Origin: JAIPAH01 sp964345255
Lineage (GTDB): Bacteria; Bacteroidota; Bacteroidia; Bacteroidales; JAIPAH01
Length of the DNA stretch: 5,996 bases
Reading direction: 5' to 3'
Assembly: GCA_964345255.1 (NCBI GenBank)
Contig: CAYFQK010000209.1
Location: 1 to 5,996, forward strand
Notes under the pieces: generated by a model
What the model was told of the DNA's origin: nothing
Databases searched by the model: none
The model's input: only the letters and a program-made list of their open reading frames with translations
Made by a program: the position numbers and the translations under genes
Shown here: positions 1 to 4,916 of the stretch, in pieces
How positions within the stretch are numbered: position 1 is the first letter of the stretch
Layout of the letters: each line of letters begins with the position of its first letter

Positions 1-1
1 C

Positions 2-169
2 AAGCGTATCCACAATCTGAAGTACTACACCTGGATAGAACAGCAGGGCCGGGAACTGAAGGAACTCAATGACCAATGGTACAATTACCGGGATTACTGG
101 GGTGAGATTCACAGCCTGGTACCGAAGATTGACGAATTGATTAAGGAGTTTAATGACCTGGGAAGATGA
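2..169 (+). CDS. C-terminal end of a probable PLP-dependent cysteine synthase-like enzyme (5' end outside window)
   Basis: An open frame enters from the left edge and stops at TGA 167-169, giving 55 visible residues. The fragment begins KRIHNLKYYTWIEQQGRELK and ends IDELIKEFNDLGR. It is rich in Tyr, Trp and charged residues and looks helical. From memory, the pattern NLKYYTWxEQQG, then a QWYxxxxYW stretch, then IDELIxEFN resembles the C-terminus of Bacteroidota pyridoxal-phosphate-dependent cysteine synthase-family proteins. No catalytic lysine or PLP-binding motif lies in the visible part, so this assignment rests only on tail similarity. That the frame is coding is fairly secure from its composition; the product name is tentative. 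It is separated from the next gene by 331 bases containing repeats, so the two are probably not tightly co-transcribed. Confidence 0.5.
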   Translation, partial: KRIHNLKYYTWIEQQGRELKELNDQWYNYRDYWGEIHSLVPKIDELIKEFNDLGR

Positions 170-171
170 TA

Positions 172-197
172 TTCCGAATTTCGGGTTCCGAATTTCG
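172..197. repeat. Short direct repeat of TTCCGAATTTCG
   Basis: TTCCGAATTTCG occurs at 172-183 and again at 186-197, separated by two bases and starting 2 bases after the stop codon of the upstream gene. Each copy contains the self-complementary core GAATTC-like sequence GAATTTC. Short tandem TTCCGAATTTCG-type units are, as I recall, a common intergenic motif in some Bacteroidota genomes. No function is evident. Confidence 0.6.
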
Positions 198-227
198 TAT
201 TAGTTTTTAACATCAAATGAGTTATAA

Positions 228-311
228 CTTTGTGTTTCTTTGAGTCTTAGTGCCTTTGTGGCAATACGTCCAGAAGGCCACAAAGACACAAGGGCACTAA
301 GGTTCACTAAG
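228..311. repeat. Imperfect inverted repeat made of CTTTGTG/CTTAGTG units
   Basis: The left arm (228-262) reads as four roughly 9-base units: CTTTGTGTT, TCTTTGAGT, CTTAGTGC and CTTTGTGGC. The right arm (277-311) carries similar units in inverse orientation. GCCACAAAG at 277-285 pairs perfectly with 254-262, and GCACTAAG at 294-301 pairs with 246-253 after an 8-base bulge. The loop is 263-276. I recall dispersed repeats of this wording from intergenic DNA of Bacteroidota and some other bacteria. The hairpin could stop transcription coming from the left, but no T-run follows. The minus-strand open frame running through it is a by-product of the repeat. Confidence 0.7.
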
Positions 312-500
312 AATTTCAAGTAAGATGATTGGAGAATATTAAAGGTTGATATAGAAATATTTGCAAAATTAGTATTTTTATAAAAGGTTAGTATTCTTAG
401 TTTTAAAAGAAACAGGAAAACAATCTTTCTCCTCATACAAGGAGACGGAGTGATAAAAGCCGACAAGAAAAACAGATAAATAACAAAGCATTAAACAACT

Positions 501-1919
501 ATGAACCACTCACTACTCATAAAAAACCCTTTGCTTTGTGCCCGTATGGATGGAAACTACGGCAGCAATGACATGGTCAATGCCTTCCGCGGGGGGCATA
601 TTTTTATTGAAAATGGGGTCATACAATCGGTCGGTCCCAGGCCTTTTAAGGGTCAGGCCGAGGAAGAAATCGATGCCAGCCGGATGGTTGTCACGCCGGG
701 ACTGGTCAACACCCACCACCATTTTTATCAAACCCTGACACGAAATATTTTCAATGTTCAGAATGAAGGACTTTTTAATTGGCTCATTACCCACTATGAA
801 ATCTGGCGGGAGATTTCGGAGGAGGCTGTCTACACCGCTGCCAAACTGGCAATGGTGGAGCTTTTAAAGTCAGGCTGCACCACTACCTCCGATCATCACT
901 ACCTCTTTCCTGCCTCTACTTCCGGCCAACTGATAGATGCCGAGTTCAGGGCGGCTCAGGAGCTTGGGATGCGTTTTCAACCCACCCGCGGGTCGATGTC
1001 GCTGGGAAAATCCGACGGCGGACTGCCGCCCGACGATGTCATCCAATCCGAAAAAGCCATTCAGGAGGACACACTTCGACTGATTAAAAAATACCATGAC
1101 GATTCTCCCGGAGCTATGACGCGGATTGCGCTGGGGCCCTGTTCGCCATTTTCCGTAACCCCTGAGCTGATGAAACAAACCGTGGAAATGGGCAAAGAAT
1201 ACAACCTCCAGATTCATACCCACCTGGCCGAAACACTGGATGAGCAGCAATTCTGCATCGATACTTTCGGCATGCGCCCGTTTGCTTACCTTCAATCGTT
1301 GGGATGGATAAGAGACAATGCCTGGTTTGCCCACTCCATTCATCTGAATGATGAGGAGGTGGCTTTGGCCGGAAAGGAAAGAATGGGAGTAACACATTGC
1401 CCCACCTCCAACATGAGGCTGGGCTCGGGCATCGCCCGGATTAAAGAGCTGCTGCGTTCCGGAGCAAGAGTAAGTTTAGGTGTGGATGGCTCAGCGTCAA
1501 ACGACTCTTCCAACATGCTGATGGAGCTGCGCAATGCGATGCTGCTTTCGCGCCTCCGCGAGCAGGACAAATGGCTGACGGCCGAAGATGTGTTCTACAT
1601 GGGAACGCGCGGAGGTAGCGATGTGCTTAACCGTACAGATATCGGGCAAATCAGCGAAGGCAAACAAGCCGACCTGAACCTGATGTCGATGGATAAGGTG
1701 GAATACTCCGGGGCATTACACGATCCGCTGGCAGCGCTAATATTCTCTGTATCCATGCAGCCATTCGATTATGTGATCGTCAACGGTGAAGTCGTTGTAC
1801 GGGAAGGGAAAGTGCCGCATGTGGATGAAAAAGCACTGATTAAACAACATCAGGATTTGTCTGAGAAGGTTGTTGAAAATGCCGGTAGAAAAACTAAGCA
1901 AGGATACAGGCGTGTTTAA
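501..1919 (+). CDS. Amidohydrolase, probable 8-oxoguanine deaminase
   Basis: This is a complete 472-residue amidohydrolase-superfamily protein (COG0402-type: SsnA, TrzN/AtzB and 8-oxoguanine deaminase relatives). The probable reaction is hydrolytic deamination of 8-oxoguanine to urate in the cytosol, with one bound metal. Visible in order: an N-terminal beta-sandwich strand segment (1-60); HxH metal ligands His72 and His74; the His241-Leu-Ala-Glu244 motif (metal His and catalytic acid Glu); metal-adjacent His278; and metal ligand Asp329 in GVDGSASND. The stretches TRGSMSLGKSDGGLPPDD (162-179), LGPCSPFSVT (211-220) and HCPTSNMRLGSG (299-310) favour 8-oxoguanine deaminase over guanine or cytosine deaminase. 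The C-terminal part (about 376-435) returns to the sandwich with the usual GKQADLNLM pattern. The ATG at 501 gives the expected N-terminus; there is no Shine-Dalgarno, as is normal for the phylum. Alternatives are a hydroxyatrazine-type hydrolase or an SsnA-like purine hydrolase. The superfamily call is near certain; substrate is less so. Confidence 0.85.
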   Translation: MNHSLLIKNPLLCARMDGNYGSNDMVNAFRGGHIFIENGVIQSVGPRPFKGQAEEEIDASRMVVTPGLVNTHHHFYQTLTRNIFNVQNEGLFNWLITHYEIWREISEEAVYTAAKLAMVELLKSGCTTTSDHHYLFPASTSGQLIDAEFRAAQELGMRFQPTRGSMSLGKSDGGLPPDDVIQSEKAIQEDTLRLIKKYHDDSPGAMTRIALGPCSPFSVTPELMKQTVEMGKEYNLQIHTHLAETLDEQQFCIDTFGMRPFAYLQSLGWIRDNAWFAHSIHLNDEEVALAGKERMGVTHCPTSNMRLGSGIARIKELLRSGARVSLGVDGSASNDSSNMLMELRNAMLLSRLREQDKWLTAEDVFYMGTRGGSDVLNRTDIGQISEGKQADLNLMSMDKVEYSGALHDPLAALIFSVSMQPFDYVIVNGEVVVREGKVPHVDEKALIKQHQDLSEKVVENAGRKTKQGYRRV

Positions 1920-1994
1920 TATTTTCCTGAGGAGGTATTTAATAAATTCGTAACACTAATTAGATTTGTATTTATTTACGGACCTGACTTTACC

Positions 1995-2345
1995 ATGAAT
2001 GTAGACGAATGGTGGATACTCAATTTCCAGTACACCATACGCAATGATTCAAAAGTTTATTCTTCCATTGATTCCCAGAATCCTATGCAAGATTTGGATA
2101 CCGATGGCACGATGGCAGAATTGATTTACAGTCCTAAGGCTGAAAACAGTGACTGGTACCTGCTGACCATGTACAACAAAGTGGATTCTGATTTTGATCC
2201 CGCCAATTATGAATCAATGACGTTTCACGCCGGGTACATGCTACGCCGGAATGTCCGATTTGCAGGGGAATATACTTATCAGCTAGAAGGCTATGAGCAA
2301 AGCGAATATGGCCGGTTTAGCGTGGGATTTGTATCCGCCTTTTAG
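1995..2345 (+). pseudogene. C-terminal fragment of an outer-membrane beta-barrel (porin-like) protein
   Basis: The frame encodes 116 residues from ATG 1995 and has no signal peptide. It reads like the last strands of an outer-membrane barrel: alternating hydrophobic and aromatic strands (WWILNFQYTIRN near 6-17, SDWYLLTMYNKV near 52-63, FHAGYMLRRNVRFAGEYTYQ near 77-96) joined by acidic turns, with a final strand YGRFSVGFVSAF ending in Phe, as barrel proteins do for assembly by the BAM complex. Such proteins are normally about 350-450 residues with a signal sequence. The same frame is open back to 1920, directly after the amidohydrolase stop, but has no start there. The residues just before Met1 (GPDFT) also fit a barrel turn, so the relic may begin near 1980. 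I infer a 5'-truncated gene remnant. A small genuine protein is possible but could not form a barrel alone. The exact family is not recognised. Confidence 0.6.
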
Positions 2346-2365
2346 GTTTCTTAGGGGGATGTGAG

Positions 2366-3463
2366 TTACTCGCTTTTCCCGTTATTAAGAATCCGGTTTT
2401 GAAGACGGATGGATTCCTTGTGAATCATTTTTAGCAGATTCAGCAGAAAATCCTCATTCAATCCTCGTCCCTTGCCAAACTGAAGTCGGTGTGATACAAT
2501 TTCATTCCATCTTTTGAGCTGAAAGATGGTGATGTTGTTGTCTTTCTTATACTCCCCGATTTCATTCACCAGGTGCATACGCTTAGCCATCACATCCAGC
2601 AGTTCGGTGTCGAGTTTATCTATCTCTGAACGCAACGATTGCAGCTTGTTTTGAAAATCGACACTGCCTGATTCGCTTCTTTGTTTCAGCGAATGCAGCA
2701 GTTCTTCAAGTCGCTGCGGGGTAATTTGCTGCTTGATATCGGTAAGTGCCTTATCGGGATGGCAATGGCTTTCAATCATTAGGCCGTCCATGGCCAAATC
2801 CAGCGCCTTTTGCGATATTTCGGCGAGATATTCTTTATCGCCGGTGATGTGGCTTGGGTCGCAGATGAGTGGAAGCTCCGGGTATTGCCGTTTGAGTTCG
2901 ATGGGGATTTCCCACATTGGAGCATTGCGGTAAGGTGATCGTTCAAAAAGGTAGAACCCGCGATGAATGGCTGCCAGCCTCCGGACACCTGCCTTGTTGA
3001 TACGCTCAAGGGCGCCAATCCATAAGCCCAGGTCGGGGGTTACCGGATTTTTAACCATCACCGGGATGTCCACCCCTTTCAGGGCATCGGCAAGTTCCTG
3101 CACCGAAAATGGATTCACTACCGTGCGGGCGCCAATCCACAACATGTCGATGTTGTAGCTCAGTGCTTTTTCCACGTGCCAGGGCTGTGCCACCTCCGTC
3201 ATAACGCTGAGTCCGGTGGCATGTTTCACCTTTTGAAGCCATTGTAGTCCTTTTTCGCCGACGCCTTCAAAATCTCCCGGTCGCGTACGTGGTTTCCACA
3301 CCCCGGCCCTGAACATCGAAACCTGCGGGATGGAAGCAATCTGCTGCGCCGCTTCCATAACTTGTTGCTCCGTTTCAGCACTGCATGGTCCGGCAATGAC
3401 CGCGGGCAGGTTGTCGGTGCGCTTCACCGGGAACGACTCTATGTCTAATAAATGTTCTTCCAT
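2366..3463 (-). CDS. Bifunctional 3-deoxy-7-phosphoheptulonate (DAHP) synthase / chorismate mutase
   Basis: The 365-residue cytosolic enzyme catalyses the first step of the shikimate pathway (PEP plus erythrose 4-phosphate to DAHP) and the branch step chorismate to prephenate toward Phe and Tyr. The N-terminal type I-beta DAHP synthase domain spans about 1-255: AGPCSAE (24-30), KPRT (57-60), KNPV from 138, IHRGF (166-170), DPSH (202-205). Metal ligands by family spacing are Cys27, His205, Glu231 and Asp242; the 26- and 11-residue gaps match the Thermotoga enzyme. After a linker, an AroQ-type helical chorismate mutase domain (about 275-355) keeps Arg278, Arg295, Lys306, Arg318, Ser351 and Gln355 at E. 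coli spacing. Trp319 occupies the place of E. coli Glu52. The synthase-first order and length are typical of Bacteroidota. ATG 3463 is preferred; an in-frame GTG at 3469 adds two residues. The fusion suggests allosteric control by prephenate, as in related enzymes. It converges on the barrel fragment with a 20-base gap. Confidence 0.95.
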   Translation of the reverse strand: MEEHLLDIESFPVKRTDNLPAVIAGPCSAETEQQVMEAAQQIASIPQVSMFRAGVWKPRTRPGDFEGVGEKGLQWLQKVKHATGLSVMTEVAQPWHVEKALSYNIDMLWIGARTVVNPFSVQELADALKGVDIPVMVKNPVTPDLGLWIGALERINKAGVRRLAAIHRGFYLFERSPYRNAPMWEIPIELKRQYPELPLICDPSHITGDKEYLAEISQKALDLAMDGLMIESHCHPDKALTDIKQQITPQRLEELLHSLKQRSESGSVDFQNKLQSLRSEIDKLDTELLDVMAKRMHLVNEIGEYKKDNNITIFQLKRWNEIVSHRLQFGKGRGLNEDFLLNLLKMIHKESIRLQNRILNNGKSE

Positions 3464-3473
3464 TTTCACCGTG

Positions 3474-3481
3474 CAAAGGTA
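3474..3481 (-). promoter_or_regulatory. Probable -7 box for the DAHP synthase/chorismate mutase gene
   Basis: On the minus strand these bases read TACCTTTG, an exact match to the Bacteroidota primary-sigma -7 consensus TAnnTTTG. The ATG of the gene lies only 10 bases downstream, so transcription would start about 4-6 bases before the ATG. No good TTG -33 box is visible at 19-21 bases spacing, which lowers confidence. Confidence 0.45.
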
Positions 3482-3618
3482 TTAACTTCTTCTCTTCGAC
3501 AGGTATTTAACAACAATCGATATCCAAAAGTTTGGGTGGGATGGAAGGAGAGATAAGTTTTTGGGCAGATGGGTATTGAAACAGAATACAGCAAGCATGT
3601 ATTATACACCGGTTAGTT

Positions 3619-3635
3619 CAACCCGTTCCGGGTTG
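3619..3635. repeat. Palindromic hairpin, 7-bp stem with TTC loop (CAACCCG/CGGGTTG)
   Basis: CAACCCG (3619-3625) and CGGGTTG (3629-3635) are perfect inverted repeats around the loop TTC. The wording resembles the CAACCC...GGGTTG palindromes that I recall being scattered through Bacteroidota intergenic DNA. It shares its loop with the second hairpin 53 bases downstream, so the two probably belong to one composite dispersed element. It is not followed by a T-run and is unlikely to be a simple terminator. Confidence 0.65.
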
Positions 3636-3688
3636 GTTTATCTGTAGCAAGCCGCCTGCCCAGCACTTCCTAAAGGGTTAATGCCGTT

Positions 3689-3705
3689 GAATCCCTTCGG
3701 GATTC
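3689..3705. repeat. Palindromic hairpin, 7-bp stem with TTC loop (GAATCCC/GGGATTC)
   Basis: GAATCCC (3689-3695) pairs perfectly with GGGATTC (3699-3705) around TTC (3696-3698). Stem length, loop length and loop sequence equal those of the 3619-3635 hairpin, although the stem bases differ. This looks like the second half of a composite palindromic repeat unit lying between the divergent DAHP synthase and toxin-antitoxin genes. A run TCTAAAAAG follows but there is no T-tract on the plus strand. Confidence 0.65.
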
Positions 3706-3782
3706 TAAAAAGCCTTAATGGAAATTTGGAAACCGTTTTTTTGAAAAAACAGATCATTCCGGCTGGGGTATGCCAGACTACC

Positions 3783-3813
3783 TTGCTTTTTCGCCTGAAA
3801 GAAGATATTTTTG
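3783..3813 (+). promoter_or_regulatory. Promoter of the toxin-antitoxin operon
   Basis: TATTTTTG at 3806-3813 matches TAnnTTTG exactly, and TTG at 3783-3785 lies 20 bases upstream, the preferred spacing for the Bacteroidota -33 element. Transcription would start near 3819-3821, leaving a leader of about 11-13 bases before the antitoxin ATG at 3832. It is the best-formed promoter in the window. Confidence 0.7.
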
Positions 3814-3814
3814 T

Positions 3815-3824
3815 GTTAAATAAC
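3815..3824. promoter_or_regulatory. Possible operator: small palindrome at the toxin-antitoxin transcription start
   Basis: GTTAAATAAC has perfect 4-base arms (GTTA/TAAC) around AA. It sits directly between the -7 box and the antitoxin start, where antitoxins of type II pairs usually bind to repress their own operon. It is short and A/T-rich, so chance is a real alternative. Confidence 0.25.
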
Positions 3825-3831
3825 TGTAGCA

Positions 3832-4086
3832 ATGAAAATCACCATAGAAATAGAAAATCAGGAGAGGGCCGATGCGCTGATTTATTTCCTTCGACACCAC
3901 GGGTACGACATACGAATTAATGAAAGTGAGAAGCTGAAGGATGAAGATTGGGTTCTACCCGGGCGCCCCGCTACGGACGAAGAGCACGAAGAACTCGCTA
4001 AAGCCATGGAAGAGGAGGCTAAATATGAGACCGGAGAACCTTTGGAGAAAGTGTTTGATCGATTGTTAAAAAGATATAAGCCCTGA
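3832..4086 (+). CDS. Putative antitoxin of a RelE/ParE-type toxin-antitoxin pair
   Basis: This small acidic protein of 84 residues is encoded 4 bases upstream of a RelE/ParE-family toxin gene, the standard antitoxin-first order. Residues 1-7 (MKITIEI) look like a beta strand and 10-23 like a helix; together they could form a dimerising DNA-contact domain, though I do not recognise a named fold. A central motif DWVLPGRPATDEE (39-51) recurs, as I recall, in uncharacterised Bacteroidota partners of ParE-like toxins. It leads into a very acidic helix (49-66) and a basic C-terminal helix ending RLLKRYKP. By analogy the C-terminal half would wrap the toxin and the N-terminal half would repress the operon. 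The ATG at 3832 is fixed by the promoter 18 bases upstream; an overlapping frame starting at 3681 is a shadow. The role comes mainly from context; the coding call is firm. Confidence 0.75.
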   Translation: MKITIEIENQERADALIYFLRHHGYDIRINESEKLKDEDWVLPGRPATDEEHEELAKAMEEEAKYETGEPLEKVFDRLLKRYKP

Positions 4087-4090
4087 TTAA

Positions 4091-4381
4091 ATGCAAGTAT
4101 TCATTGGCAGGAGAGCTGAAAGAAATATTGACTCCATTGCTCAATATATTTCCATGCAAGGTTATCCTGAAACAGCTGTAAAATTTATTACACGTCTCCG
4201 GTCTTTCATATATCAAATTGCCGACTTCCCTGCTAAATATCCCATATGCCGTCAAAAAGCTTATGCCAGGCGGGGGTTGCGCTGTGCCGTTTTTGAAAAA
4301 CACTACATCGTGGTTTACAAGGTCTATCCTTCAAAGATTCTCATTATGAATGTCGTTCATACCGCCAAAATTCGGGAGTGA
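4091..4381 (+). CDS. Type II toxin-antitoxin system toxin, RelE/ParE family
   Basis: This 96-residue basic protein has full family length (about 90-105). In order: a first strand (QVFIGRRAE, 2-10); two helices (about 11-44) with the family pattern RNIDSIAQYI and a second helix ending in IYQIADFP; the FPAKYPICR segment (46-54); then antiparallel strands LRCAVFEKHYIVVYKV (63-78) and ILIMNVVHTAK (83-93). The ending resembles the VVYKVxxxxILIxxVVHxAR signature of ParE/RelE-like toxins. Family members either poison DNA gyrase (ParE) or cleave ribosome-bound mRNA (RelE); the sequence alone does not decide, and no clear RelE catalytic set is evident. His90 is at the usual C-terminal position. ATG 4091 follows the antitoxin stop by 4 bases, indicating co-transcription. 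No frameshift or missing segment is visible, so it is presumably functional. No convincing terminator follows; only the 8-base palindrome TTCCGGAA and T-rich sequence are seen at 4382-4406. Confidence 0.85.
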   Translation: MQVFIGRRAERNIDSIAQYISMQGYPETAVKFITRLRSFIYQIADFPAKYPICRQKAYARRGLRCAVFEKHYIVVYKVYPSKILIMNVVHTAKIRE

Positions 4382-4617
4382 TTCCGGAAGATTTTTTGTT
4401 GATTTTTGAGGTGTTTACTTAAATACAAAATAATATGATATTTCTCCCTCCGATACTTCGCTGGCGATCAACATCTTGGTATCAATGACAACTTTATATT
4501 ATGTGTTGTAATTTCAGTGTTTTTATATCTTACGGTGAGTCTCGGATAGTTTTGCTATAAAAACGAGTTGCTTTTTATCATTATTTCCTGTCCTGCGGTT
4601 AGAAAGCTCAGTCTATT

Positions 4618-4767
4618 GGGGCCGTCCAAAAACCATCCCGGAGGATATTCAGCAACTTTTACCCTTAAATTTCCTGAAAGGAAGTTGCTGAATATCATTA
4701 CGTTCTAATTTATATTTGTCCGTATTAAATTCCTTCAGCAACATTTATTTTCTTTTTGGACCGCCCC
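4618..4767. mobile_element. MITE-like non-autonomous element, 150 bp with 15-bp terminal inverted repeats
   Basis: The left end GGGGCCGTCCAAAAA (4618-4632) and right end TTTTTGGACCGCCCC (4753-4767) are inverted repeats matching at 14 of 15 positions. The ends are G/C-rich outside and A-rich inside, as in many DDE-transposase insertion sequences. There is no room for a transposase, so it would have to be moved by one encoded elsewhere, or be a deletion relic. The immediately flanking 8-mers AGTCTATT (4610-4617) and GATCCATT (4768-4775) agree at 5 of 8 bases with only transitions between them, which could be a decayed target duplication. The inside holds a 15-bp perfect hairpin and a third copy of its arm. 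The parent IS family is not identified. Confidence 0.6.
4644..4696. repeat. Perfect 15-bp inverted repeat inside the MITE-like element
   Basis: GATATTCAGCAACTT (4644-4658) is the exact reverse complement of AAGTTGCTGAATATC (4682-4696), around a 23-base loop. Inside the loop CCTT (4663-4666) can pair with AAGG (4678-4681), extending the structure. TTCAGCAAC from the left arm recurs at 4734-4742, so the right arm has two alternative partners. A strong internal hairpin is common in MITEs; it could also end transcription coming from the toxin operon, although there is no T-run right after it. Confidence 0.8.
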
Positions 4768-4857
4768 GATCCATTGACTTCCGGACTGAGAACTGCCAAA
4801 GCATAGGATAATCAACCTTTTTCCTTATAACTCCCACTAAATTCTTTATTTCGATAA

Positions 4858-4916
4858 CCCATGTTTTGTTCCATTATAAATTAGTCCTCTCTAATTCGCC
4901 AGATGCAAAACATGGG
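4858..4916. repeat. Nested perfect hairpin: 11-bp outer stem and 6-bp inner stem
   Basis: CCCATGTTTTG (4858-4868) and CAAAACATGGG (4906-4916) are perfect inverted repeats. Within the 37-base interval AATTAG (4879-4884) pairs perfectly with CTAATT (4891-4896) around TCCTCT. The result is a two-storey hairpin about 300 bases upstream of asnS and outside any gene. It could be a small palindromic repeat, a structured RNA or a site bound by protein. There is no adjoining T-tract on either strand, so it is not a standard terminator. Confidence 0.65.

Larger units (their letters stand above)
170..500. other. Intergenic region with repeats and an A/T-rich leader, no gene
   Basis: No gene is visible in these 331 bases. 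The left part carries two repeat elements, listed separately. The right part (about 312-500) is strongly A/T-rich and must contain whatever promoter drives the amidohydrolase. The nearest thing to a Bacteroidota -7 box there is TATTTTTA at 373-380, one base off TAnnTTTG, without a TTG box at proper spacing. I see no convincing terminator for the upstream gene unless the inverted repeat serves as one. Confidence 0.6.

Noticed and set aside
200..466. Minus-strand open frame of 88 codons
   Set aside because: It runs through the CTTTGTG/CTTAGTG repeat and A/T-rich leader; its sequence is a translation of the repeat and has no protein features.
870..1397. Long minus-strand open frame (175 codons) opposite the amidohydrolase
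   Set aside because: It lies wholly inside a well-supported gene on the other strand and has no recognisable domain; it is a codon-bias shadow.
3735..3750. GTTTTTT-TG-AAAAAAC palindrome as a terminator or operator
   Set aside because: Pure A/T arms with a two-base loop form a weak stem; homopolymer runs make this likely by chance.
3681..3920. Plus-strand frame overlapping the antitoxin start
   Set aside because: It begins within the palindromic repeat and overlaps the antitoxin gene in another frame; the promoter at 3783-3813 lies inside it.
4557..4578. ATAAAAA...TTTTTAT inverted repeat as a terminator of the toxin operon
   Set aside because: The stem is all A/T with no G/C core and is not followed by a clean T-run.
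4711..4718. TATATTTG inside the MITE-like element as an outward promoter
   Set aside because: It matches TAnnTTTG, but the nearest TTG is 23 bases away and no gene follows closely; the DNA is A/T-rich enough for chance matches.
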